64,000 nucleotides of DNA, taken from the NCBI GenBank assembly GCA_036924085.1, contig JAVGWX010000011.1:21003955-21067954 (forward strand). Reading direction: 5' to 3'. A program made the translations under genes and the position numbers. Under the pieces are notes generated by a model that saw only the letters and a list, made by a program, of their open reading frames with translations, made no database searches and had not been told where the DNA came from. The number at the start of each line of letters is the position of its first letter. Within the stretch, counting starts at the first letter, position 1. Shown piece after piece: positions 62,201-64,000 of this stretch. This stretch comes from Ariolimax columbianus. Its lineage: Eukaryota > Mollusca > Gastropoda > Stylommatophora > Arionidae.

Positions 62201-63015
62201 TAAACATGCTGGAAAGGATACAAAAAAAAGCGACAAAGCTGATAGTGGGATTCCAGAATTACAGATGAGGAAAGACTCAGAAAAACCAACCTAGAGCGTC
62301 TATGAAAGAGAAGAATTCGAGGTGACTTAATACAGGCTTATAAGATCATCAAAGGAACGGATAAATTAGACTATAACAAGTTTTTCAAAATACAACCACC
62401 TACAAGAACAAGAGGGCATAGCTACAAATTAACTAAAGAGAAGTCCAGATTAGATATTAGGAAATATTTTTTTAGTCAGAGAGTGGTGAATGCTTGGAAT
62501 GCATTGCCACAGGAAGTAGTAGAGGCAGGGACATTTAATGCACTTAAGAATAGATTGAATACGCATATCTTTTAGAGCAACATAATGTAAATGAAACTGG
62601 TTGTATACAGACTCTGTAGAGTCTTCTAGATCAGTATAAAGACATTAAGTTAAGTTAAGTTAAGTTGTTGTTATGTTGTTGTTATGTTGTTACAGATTTA
62701 GCAGCATATGTGCTCTCACCCTTTAACCCAGTGCCATGTAATGGTATCGGCACCATGACTACAGGAATAACTTCCCACTTTGCTCTTCTTTCTAAACAAC
62801 TATACAGAACAATGTGATACCTGCAGAAAGACCTCAAACAAAATTTCAAACTTTTCTCTGTATGGACTGATGAGTTCAGGCAGAGTTCTCAGCCAACACT
62901 CTATTAATGGTGGGATGCCCACGACAGTTGTACCCATGTAGACCATACCACACCGACTGACAGTGGCTGGAGAGGCTACAGCTAAATCTGCCACTTCAAA
63001 CATCATCGTCATGTG
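23013..63015 (-). CDS. DNAH1: Axonemal inner-arm dynein heavy chain, DNAH1-type (partial, 10 internal exons)
   Basis: Motor subunit of a ciliary/flagellar inner-arm dynein; the AAA ring couples ATP hydrolysis to movement along microtubules. Ten exons (62821-63015, 59156-59272, 51832-51987, 49775-49879, 47101-47235, 45214-45374, 38043-38200, 33393-33566, 28850-29028, 23013-23246) join to 1,614 nt, 538 codons, with no stop and matching phases at all nine junctions. Seen in the fragment: the AAA2 [10 protein letters not shown] motif, AAA3 Walker A GPTGTGKT (residues 241-248), AAA3 Walker [10 protein letters not shown] (DD at 308-309), the GPPGGGRN loop (358-365), and [20 protein letters not shown] in the AAA3 small domain. 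The stretch [12 protein letters not shown] plus an acidic run, and [17 protein letters not shown], resemble vertebrate DNAH1 as I recall it more than DNAH3, 7 or 12. The N-terminal tail, AAA1, AAA4-6 and stalk lie outside the window. A tree would settle the paralogue. Confidence 0.9.
23388..23758 (+). mobile_element. Dispersed SINE-like element, family RA
   Basis: Full-length copy of a family also at 25614-25965 (reverse), 29318-29516, 33629-33973, 48745-48895, 50064-50366, 51396-51530 and 56833-56932 (reverse). Marked by agtccagagaa, tcgtagtttacagctt, tttgcacctttcggtcca and cagcatcttgatcc. Non-coding. Its central block resembles that of SINE S1. Confidence 0.85.
23760..24675. other. Intron, unassigned; possible LINE debris
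   Basis: No gene supported. The stretch 24354-24640 looks like decayed coding sequence, but I cannot assign it. Confidence 0.35.
24680..24865 (-). pseudogene. RNase H LINE fragment
   Basis: On the minus strand [12 protein letters not shown] and [15 protein letters not shown] match the RNase H start of the LINE at 40.8-40.95 kb ([23 protein letters not shown]). Short decayed copy. Confidence 0.65.
24889..25520 (+). pseudogene. LINE 3' fragment with internal tandem duplication
   Basis: Translates as [26 protein letters not shown] and [10 protein letters not shown] followed by [14 protein letters not shown], the C-terminal end of a LINE RT. The 3' part (about 25110-25310) is repeated at 25320-25520, both ending in an A/G-rich tail (aaagaagaag). 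Confidence 0.75.
25614..25965 (-). mobile_element. Family RA element, reverse copy
   Basis: Reverse-complement copy, starting gggatcaagatgctgagcag and ending at gttctcaatct-like sequence. Confidence 0.85.
26070..26490 (+). repeat. 59-bp tandem repeat, about 7 copies
   Basis: Units share agaagtctgatcctcctgg and aagaacagttcta; the period is 59 bp (for example 26082 to 26141). It lies between dynein exons 10 and 9. Confidence 0.92.
26795..27195 (+). mobile_element. Family-B element with CAA tail
   Basis: Contains gagacgctagtccggtcagg, ccaccttcatcagcacgct and an end of cattgtgtacattaaacaac with a short CAA tail. Confidence 0.75.
27240..27505 (+). mobile_element. Diverged RA/SINE-like copy
   Basis: Shares ttgtagtttacagct, a core-like gaccatttggtctcagcat, and the agcagttaactatgagt region with family RA, at lower identity. 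Confidence 0.5.
27505..27990 (+). pseudogene. LINE reverse transcriptase C-terminal fragment
   Basis: One open frame with [51 protein letters not shown] and [20 protein letters not shown]. This is the standard C-terminal region of RTE/Jockey-like LINE polyproteins. The catalytic RT core is absent, so it is a 5'-truncated copy. Confidence 0.88.
28146..28753 (+). pseudogene. LINE RNase H fragment
   Basis: [14 protein letters not shown] (catalytic Asp), [35 protein letters not shown] and MCTCGQAP, then TAG at about 28602, after which the frame continues (VEHILQDCP). Same family type as 2756-4133. It lies 97 bp from dynein exon 9. Confidence 0.85.
28850..29028 (-). CDS. DNAH1: Dynein exon 9 of window: AAA3 small domain
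   Basis: Encodes [14 protein letters not shown] then [20 protein letters not shown] and [12 protein letters not shown]. [20 protein letters not shown] is diagnostic of dynein AAA3. Acceptor attgcag|gtaat, donor acaag|gtaatt. Ends on a complete codon. Confidence 0.94.
29215..29316 (-). pseudogene. Fragment of LINE 3' end
   Basis: Homologous to 29690-29770 (tccagtgttcagtgact and flanks); a short truncated copy interrupted by the RA element at 29318. Confidence 0.5.
29318..29516 (+). mobile_element. Family RA element, 3' part
   Basis: Starts within the family at about the agtacagagtaagcc position and continues to cagcatcttgatccc. Confidence 0.8.
29685..30010 (-). pseudogene. LINE 3' end with C-rich motif
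   Basis: Minus strand gives [20 protein letters not shown] and VTEHWMNAM, the usual CxCG...DH...CP ending of LINE polyproteins. Confidence 0.6.
30110..30350 (-). pseudogene. LINE 3' fragment
   Basis: Similar to 38500-38700 (opposite strand) and 44460-44800: shared words for a decayed [12 protein letters not shown] polyprotein end (tggaatccacaaggaaagag in minus sense). Confidence 0.6.
30545..30721 (-). mobile_element. SINE S1 (diverged)
   Basis: Body and head of S1; the B box is damaged (gatgggtggcaaacccag). A C-homopolymer run follows at 30764-30778. Confidence 0.75.
30780..32690. other. Intron; mostly unassigned
   Basis: The blocks 31482-31560 (shared with 4541-4640) and about 31590-31720 (shared with 57310-57415, a transposon-like remnant) recur in the window. 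The rest, 31790-32690, shows no gene or repeat that I can support. Confidence 0.45.
32690..33082 (+). mobile_element. Family-B element with CAA tail
   Basis: Contains ccaccttcatcagcccgct, cattgtgagcattcaaaac and an aacaacaaaaacaaag tail. Confidence 0.75.
33393..33566 (-). CDS. DNAH1: Dynein exon 8 of window: AAA3 sensor region
   Basis: Encodes [20 protein letters not shown] followed by [15 protein letters not shown], the sensor-I/GPPGGGRN block of AAA3. Acceptor aattag|gtgac, donor gatca|gtaaga. Phase 1 at the donor is matched by exon 9. Confidence 0.95.
33629..33973 (+). mobile_element. Family RA element
   Basis: Near full-length copy, 60 bp from the acceptor side of dynein exon 8. Confidence 0.85.
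34090..34680 (+). mobile_element. Internally deleted mariner-like element
   Basis: Decayed transposase on the plus strand: helix-turn-helix part ([16 protein letters not shown]) followed after a deletion by the C-terminus ([15 protein letters not shown]). It ends in ttacttaactactgtcc, the reverse complement of the terminal sequence at 48284. The same N-to-C junction occurs in the copy at 48284-48720. Confidence 0.75.
34727..34966 (-). mobile_element. SINE S1
   Basis: Well-preserved copy; B box GGTTCGATCCC (minus strand) and head ggggatggcgtggcctagtg. Confidence 0.85.
35145..36480 (-). mobile_element. Mariner-like transposon, both ends present, transposase broken
   Basis: 1,336 bp flanked by TA (35143-35144 and 36481-36482). 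Imperfect terminal inverted repeats: left cgaggcatgatcaaatgaaa, right (reverse complement) cgaggtgtgttaaaatgaca. Transposase pieces on the minus strand: helix-turn-helix region AVRVDRRW-like ([20 protein letters not shown]), then catalytic-core [20 protein letters not shown] and [18 protein letters not shown]. The pieces are in different frames, so it is dead. Length is typical of mariner (about 1.3 kb). Confidence 0.88.
36485..36575 (+). repeat. RA-like fragment
   Basis: ttctcttagccagactgc and the following cttggtcagctat resemble the 3' half of family RA. Confidence 0.5.
36577..36880 (+). pseudogene. RTE-like LINE 3' fragment
   Basis: Translates as [20 protein letters not shown] followed by [19 protein letters not shown], the usual GxRxxGGQxKRYKDxLK..W...A.DR..W end of RTE-type polyproteins. 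Confidence 0.8.
36920..37190 (+). mobile_element. tRNA-like SINE, family S2
   Basis: A box TAGCACAGTGGTTAGTGC and B-box-like GGTTTGGTCCC; tail aacatcatattccc. Second copy at 1384-1600. Confidence 0.75.
37420..37853 (+). mobile_element. tRNA-derived SINE, family S3 (intact reference copy)
   Basis: Head with aggtgtctgcctcggg (A-box region) and GTGTTTGAATCAC (B-box region). The 3' end aaactggttgtatacagact is shared with the LINE family ending at 44353, 46885 and 62665. Confidence 0.8.
38043..38200 (-). CDS. DNAH1: Dynein exon 7 of window: AAA3 Walker B
   Basis: Encodes [11 protein letters not shown], then [10 protein letters not shown] (Walker B, acidic DD pair) and [13 protein letters not shown] with GWYDRK. 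Acceptor cacag|gag, donor atag|gtaaag. Phases fit exons 6 and 8. Confidence 0.95.
38280..38770 (+). pseudogene. Decayed LINE 3' region
   Basis: Starts [14 protein letters not shown] and later encodes remnants of an [17 protein letters not shown] tail in broken frames; related to 30110-30350 and 44460-44800. Confidence 0.65.
38809..39600 (-). pseudogene. LINE RT fragment, frameshifted
   Basis: Minus strand: [18 protein letters not shown], then [35 protein letters not shown], and a C-terminus with [14 protein letters not shown]. The order matches the RT palm-thumb end of a LINE. Same family as 58240-58970. Confidence 0.85.
39731..39962 (-). mobile_element. SINE S1
   Basis: Copy with a slightly damaged B box (ggggagtgaactc). 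It abuts the LINE fragment that starts at 39963. Confidence 0.8.
39963..44355 (+). mobile_element. CR1/Jockey-like LINE, split by a second LINE
   Basis: Left part 39963-40165 encodes [20 protein letters not shown] and [13 protein letters not shown] sequence. The right part, 43830-44355, continues with [17 protein letters not shown] and ends in the 3' tail shared with SINE S3. The uninterrupted copy at 62080-62665 shows both parts contiguous. An 11-bp duplication agtcaaactgt flanks the insert (40155-40165 and 43819-43829). Confidence 0.85.
40166..43818 (-). mobile_element. LINE with endonuclease, RT and RNase H, degenerate
   Basis: 3,653-bp insert on the minus strand. Endonuclease: [24 protein letters not shown], then [15 protein letters not shown] and [13 protein letters not shown] (SDH motif). 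[47 protein letters not shown], and catalytic [16 protein letters not shown]. Then [19 protein letters not shown] and, after a frame change, RNase [53 protein letters not shown]. It ends in an (AAACAG)n-like tail. Stops and frameshifts separate the parts, so it is a dead but nearly complete ORF2-type element. Confidence 0.9.
44460..44800 (-). pseudogene. LINE 3' fragment
   Basis: Shares ggtctgtctcttttcctctt and gagtgttggctcc-like words with 30110-30350. Decayed coding only. Confidence 0.55.
45214..45374 (-). CDS. DNAH1: Dynein exon 6 of window: AAA3 Walker A
   Basis: 53 codons plus two bases. Holds [19 protein letters not shown], the AAA3 P-loop with its Lys-Thr, and [14 protein letters not shown], a conserved AAA3 segment. 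Acceptor attag|ctg, donor ag|gtttgt (a weak donor); the split AG|G codon is completed by exon 7. Confidence 0.95.
45640..46885 (+). mobile_element. CR1/Jockey-like LINE, RT region, degenerate
   Basis: RT blocks: [31 protein letters not shown], then (after an intruding stretch at about 45850-46020) [17 protein letters not shown] [17 protein letters not shown], and downstream [20 protein letters not shown]. It ends in the shared 3' tail. Stops and indels throughout; the YADD box is not preserved. Confidence 0.85.
47101..47235 (-). CDS. DNAH1: Dynein exon 5 of window: start of AAA3
   Basis: 45 codons, [12 protein letters not shown] then [18 protein letters not shown], the conserved (I/V)VPTxDTxR strand that precedes the AAA3 P-loop. 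Acceptor tacag|tgg, donor atg|gtaaga, phase 0 to 0. A 40-bp array lies 135 bp beyond its acceptor. Confidence 0.92.
47371..48250 (+). repeat. 40-bp satellite, 22 copies
   Basis: Exact 40-bp period (gcttgttatgtttcattgct plus gaatttaataaagttggcag) with only base substitutions. It lies in the intron between dynein exons 4 and 5. Confidence 0.97.
48284..48720 (-). mobile_element. Internally deleted mariner-like element
   Basis: Starts acgaggaacagtagttaagt. The minus strand encodes [19 protein letters not shown] helix-turn-helix sequence joined directly to the C-terminal [14 protein letters not shown]. Same internal deletion as 34090-34680. Confidence 0.75.
48745..48895 (+). mobile_element. Family RA element, 5' part
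   Basis: Starts after a ttcttcttctt run and ends within the central block; truncated. Confidence 0.7.
48980..49230 (+). mobile_element. tRNA-derived SINE, family S1 (best copy)
   Basis: Head ggggacgacgtgggctagtg with an A-box-like GGCTAGTGGTTAAG, B box GGTTCGATCCC (49034-49044), central block tgctgaagttggatgcactg, and an A-rich tail (49218-49231). Confidence 0.88.
49368..49710 (+). repeat. Degenerate tandem repeat, about 65-70 bp x 5
   Basis: Successive blocks share ggaaacatagaggaaac, then acattgtaactttacaa. Low identity. It lies just outside dynein exon 4. Confidence 0.6.
49775..49879 (-). CDS. DNAH1: Dynein exon 4 of window: AAA2-AAA3 linker
   Basis: 35 codons: [20 protein letters not shown] followed by ILGQ and an acidic run (SEEEEDES). 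The VYDYRL motif and acidic insert fit the linker before AAA3 in DNAH1-type chains. Acceptor catag|ctc, donor agg|gtaaag, phase 0 to 0. Confidence 0.9.
50064..50366 (+). mobile_element. Family RA element
   Basis: Near-complete copy lacking the last part (ends at cagctatgtgtcgct). Confidence 0.85.
50535..51085 (+). pseudogene. LINE endonuclease fragment (RTE/craniofacial-development-protein-2-like)
   Basis: Frames give [31 protein letters not shown]-region ([20 protein letters not shown]) and [15 protein letters not shown] followed by [20 protein letters not shown]. These are the AP-endonuclease blocks of RTE-like LINEs (SAYAPT, GDFNARVG). The first half is shifted relative to the second. Confidence 0.85.
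51396..51530 (+). mobile_element. Family RA element, 5' part
   Basis: From gttctcaagctctgg to the gacttcagcagg core; truncated. Confidence 0.7.
51832..51987 (-). CDS. DNAH1: Dynein exon 3 of window: AAA2 LIEPWFIFS motif
   Basis: Residues 105-156, phase 0 to 0. Contains [20 protein letters not shown] and [10 protein letters not shown], a signature of the AAA2 C-terminal part in dynein heavy chains. Acceptor acacag|agt, donor aag|gtaagt. A 36-bp satellite starts only about 60 bp upstream of the acceptor (in transcript sense). Confidence 0.95.
52040..53400 (+). repeat. 36-bp satellite
   Basis: About 38 units of gagactacagtaaaactc plus aataaacttaatgtatca, with shortened variants. Homogeneous in 52810-53180. 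A mariner is inserted at its right edge. Related units recur at 60615-60775. The minus-strand [14 protein letters not shown] frames are artefacts. Confidence 0.95.
53407..55561 (-). mobile_element. Mariner-like transposon interrupted by a LINE
   Basis: Terminal inverted repeats: left cgaggggtgttcaagtcaaa, right (reverse complement) cgaggagtgttcaaatcaaa. TA at 53405-53406; the right target base pair has mutated. The transposase C-terminus at 53830-53500 includes [20 protein letters not shown] followed by [13 protein letters not shown] and [10 protein letters not shown]. The N-terminal half is lost; a LINE fills about 53985-55500. Confidence 0.85.
53985..55500 (-). pseudogene. RNase H LINE fragment inside the mariner
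   Basis: Minus strand: [15 protein letters not shown] and [16 protein letters not shown] (RT end), [20 protein letters not shown] and [13 protein letters not shown] (RNase H Asp and Glu), [20 protein letters not shown], then a C-terminal [15 protein letters not shown]. Frameshifts separate the blocks. The 3' end shows an (AACC)n-like tail at about 53985-54000. Confidence 0.85.
55640..56180 (+). pseudogene. RTE-like LINE C-terminal zinc-finger region
   Basis: [20 protein letters not shown] fits the degenerate C2H2 motif (CxxC..R.GL.SH...H) at the end of RTE-like polyproteins. The downstream non-coding end (55980-56110) is shared with 60235-60380. Confidence 0.65.
56181..56832. other. Intron, nothing recognised
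   Basis: No supported feature; AT-rich toward the right. Confidence 0.4.
56833..56932 (-). mobile_element. Family RA element, fragment
   Basis: gggatcaagatgctgagcag to cttctacacct, then a (TA)n run (56933-56949). Confidence 0.8.
56960..57420 (+). mobile_element. DNA-transposon-like remnant
   Basis: Begins near acaaaatgtccaaaaataat, a word of the type seen at ends of mariner/Tc-like elements. It is followed by decayed coding [20 protein letters not shown], reminiscent of an N-terminal helix-turn-helix. A related block lies at 31590-31720. Family not settled. Confidence 0.4.
57421..58050. other. Intron, nothing recognised
   Basis: No gene or repeat family that I can support. Confidence 0.4.
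58060..58235 (+). pseudogene. Short LINE RT fragment
   Basis: [20 protein letters not shown] and [13 protein letters not shown] match the L.LR.Y.....LLYGSETWTL part of LINE polyproteins. Confidence 0.65.
58240..58970 (+). pseudogene. LINE RT C-terminal region
   Basis: [63 protein letters not shown] and [17 protein letters not shown]. In-frame stops and one frame change. Same family as 38809-39600 on the other strand. Confidence 0.88.
58998..59078 (-). mobile_element. SINE S3 head fragment
   Basis: On the minus strand ctcgaggtaaggtgtttgcc and the following gcggattcatatcac match the S3 head. It lies about 80 bp from dynein exon 2. Confidence 0.7.
59156..59272 (-). CDS. DNAH1: Dynein exon 2 of window: AAA2 helical part
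   Basis: Short exon of 39 codons: [15 protein letters not shown] followed by [16 protein letters not shown]. It matches the dynein segment FVRSSxxE..LLxLLDCF between the AAA2 core and the LIEPWFIFS motif. Acceptor ttgcag|cca, donor aaaa|gtagtt. Both ends are phase 0, which is what exons 1 and 3 need. A simple open-frame search misses it because it has no start codon and is short. Confidence 0.88.
59815..60160 (+). mobile_element. Family-B element
   Basis: gagacgctagtccagtcagg through ccaccttcgtcagcacgctc to cattgtgagcattagacaa. Preceded by a CA microsatellite (59734-59759). Confidence 0.75.
60235..60380 (+). repeat. LINE tail shared with 55980-56110
   Basis: gtgaggaagaatctg, tacctttggccagtggcaag and tcaagatgactg recur at both sites with about the same spacing. 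Confidence 0.6.
60615..60775 (+). repeat. Short array related to the 36-bp satellite
   Basis: Four or five units of agtaaaactcaataaact with a different spacer (atatgtgg) from the array at 52.0-53.4 kb. Confidence 0.85.
60850..61745 (+). repeat. Degenerate GTGCATTGACTGG array
   Basis: Left half: 21-23-bp units alternating gtgatgatgtgcattgac and gtgatagtgtattgacc. Right half (from about 61250): longer, more diverged units around gatggtgtgcattgac. Minus-strand frames rich in HII and SQS are artefacts. Confidence 0.92.
62080..62670 (+). pseudogene. CR1/Jockey-like LINE 3' end (reference for the tail)
   Basis: Encodes [40 protein letters not shown] and, after a small deletion, the usual C-terminal [20 protein letters not shown]. 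It is followed by the tail aaactggttgtatacagact and a (TTAAG)n end. Confidence 0.88.
62690..62765 (-). repeat. Fragment of RNase H LINE 3' end
   Basis: gcagcatatgtgctctcacc and ccatgtaatggtatcggca match the 3' end at 54000-54060. Confidence 0.5.
62821..63015 (-). CDS. DNAH1: Dynein exon 1 of window: AAA2 core
   Basis: Residues 1-65 of the fragment (phase 0 to 0). It opens with [20 protein letters not shown] and continues RCGMVYM, the highly conserved AAA2 segment of dynein heavy chains, then [15 protein letters not shown]. Acceptor tatag|cac, donor cag|gtatca. The exon upstream is beyond the right edge. Confidence 0.95.
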
Positions 63016-63815
63016 CTATAAAAGAACGGGAAAAAAGAATATTATGCATTTTCAATTACTCTGCCAGTAATCCAGATCTTTAAATAAAAATTATAATCAA
63101 ATTCTTCTTCTTCTGCGATCCGTACTCATTTAGATTGGGACTCTGAATAGTCTGCTATATTTTTCAGGGTGCCAAAACCATTTCTTGAAGAATTTCTTCA
63201 AGGAGGGATGGGTGGGGGGATGGACGTGAGCCACATTCTTCTCCTCAGATCTGTGCGCTGGAGGCATTCGGATCAGGATAGTAGTTTGAGGTGGGTCCCA
63301 TTGAAGTATTTGGCTCAGCACTCTTCATGGCTGGCGGATCGTCGTAGGCAGAGCATCATACATTTATGGTCGGTTACCGTAACGGGATAGAGTCAGATCG
63401 ATATCAATGTTACGTCCACAAGGCCTTCATCAGGGACATTGGACAAATGAAAACAACCAATAAATCACAAAATAAACAAAGACAACAGGTATGCAATAAG
63501 GAAGGTAGAAGCCATATTTTGCCAGAGAGTGGCAAAGAATATGTGAATCATACGATGTTACTTAGCTCTTGCCGGACTTTTTTTTAAACGTTTGGATCAA
63601 ATTAATTTTCAGTTTTAGATAAATGTCACACTATATCTTTTTCATTTTACTGCTTTATACCATAGTACAGTTAGATATATAGTACACACACATCATTGCG
63701 AAGGACAATAGTTACAGAAAATGAAAATATCAGTAAATTGCTAATATTTGATAATTTGGTAACACATTACCAATATACTTGGAATACTTAGTTTTTTTTA
63801 AAACAGGCATGTTAA
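63016..63815. other. Intron upstream of exon 1; no gene assigned
   Basis: Contains a ttcttcttcttct run at 63103-63115 and open but unrecognised stretches around 63170-63390. Confidence 0.4.
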
Positions 63816-63819
63816 TGTC

Positions 63820-64000
63820 TGTTGCCAGGTAGCCGAAGGCTTCGGCTATATGTAGTAGGTATTTTAAACTTCCTGTGGCTTACTAGACCTGGAGAAAGGT
63901 ACAAATAATTTGGGTCGATTTTTCACTAGAATTTTTGAAATTGTCCGGAAAGTGGCTGTTAAGCCTACTCTTTTCAATTTCTAGCTTCCAAGGGATTTTT
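63820..64000 (-). mobile_element. SINE S3-like copy running off the right edge
   Basis: The minus strand has aaaaatccctt, agaaattgaaaagagtag and aattatttgtacctttctcc, matching the S3 middle at 37590-37690. Confidence 0.65.

Overview
The window is animal nuclear DNA: one long, intron-rich gene whose introns are full of retrotransposons, mariner elements, tRNA-derived SINEs and satellite arrays. The phylum is not fixed by the sequence. A lophotrochozoan, for example a mollusc, fits the mix of elements, but this is a weak inference. No prokaryotic-style genes, rRNA or genuine tRNA genes were seen.

The host gene is a DNAH1-type axonemal inner-arm dynein heavy chain on the minus strand. Ten consecutive internal exons (63015 down to 23013) join without a phase conflict into 1,614 nt, or 538 codons, from the AAA2 module through all of AAA3 to the AAA3-AAA4 linker. 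Every junction is GT-AG. The next exon (AAA4) is not in the window, so the last intron runs at least 23 kb to the left edge.

Layout from left to right. 1-5 kb: SINEs, (TA)n and (TTG/TGC)n microsatellites, and a truncated RNase H LINE nested in a SINE with a visible target-site duplication. 5.16-20.96 kb: remains of a transposase gene with an N-terminal zinc-knuckle domain resembling the RAG1-N-like domain of N-RAG-type transposons; its C-terminal coding sequence is split by a 15-kb, 37-bp satellite. 21.55-23.01 kb: 44 exact 33-bp units that begin at the real splice donor of dynein exon 10. 23.2-33.4 kb: dynein exons 10, 9 and 8 among LINE and SINE debris and a 59-bp array. 33.6-38 kb: a mariner with both ends, an internally deleted mariner and several SINEs. 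38.0-45.4 kb: exons 7 and 6 flanking a LINE-inside-LINE insertion. 45.6-52 kb: another LINE, a 40-bp array and exons 5, 4 and 3. 52-55.6 kb: a 36-bp array interrupted by a mariner that itself contains a LINE. 55.6-64 kb: LINE fragments, exon 2, two more arrays, exon 1 and intron.

The most unusual observations are (1) a satellite that grew inside a transposase reading frame, seeded by a short direct repeat in the coding sequence, and (2) a satellite made from a functional 5' splice site, giving 44 in-register donor-like sites, each with an AATAAA, directly downstream of the true donor. Splicing and polyadenylation consequences are inference and need RNA data.
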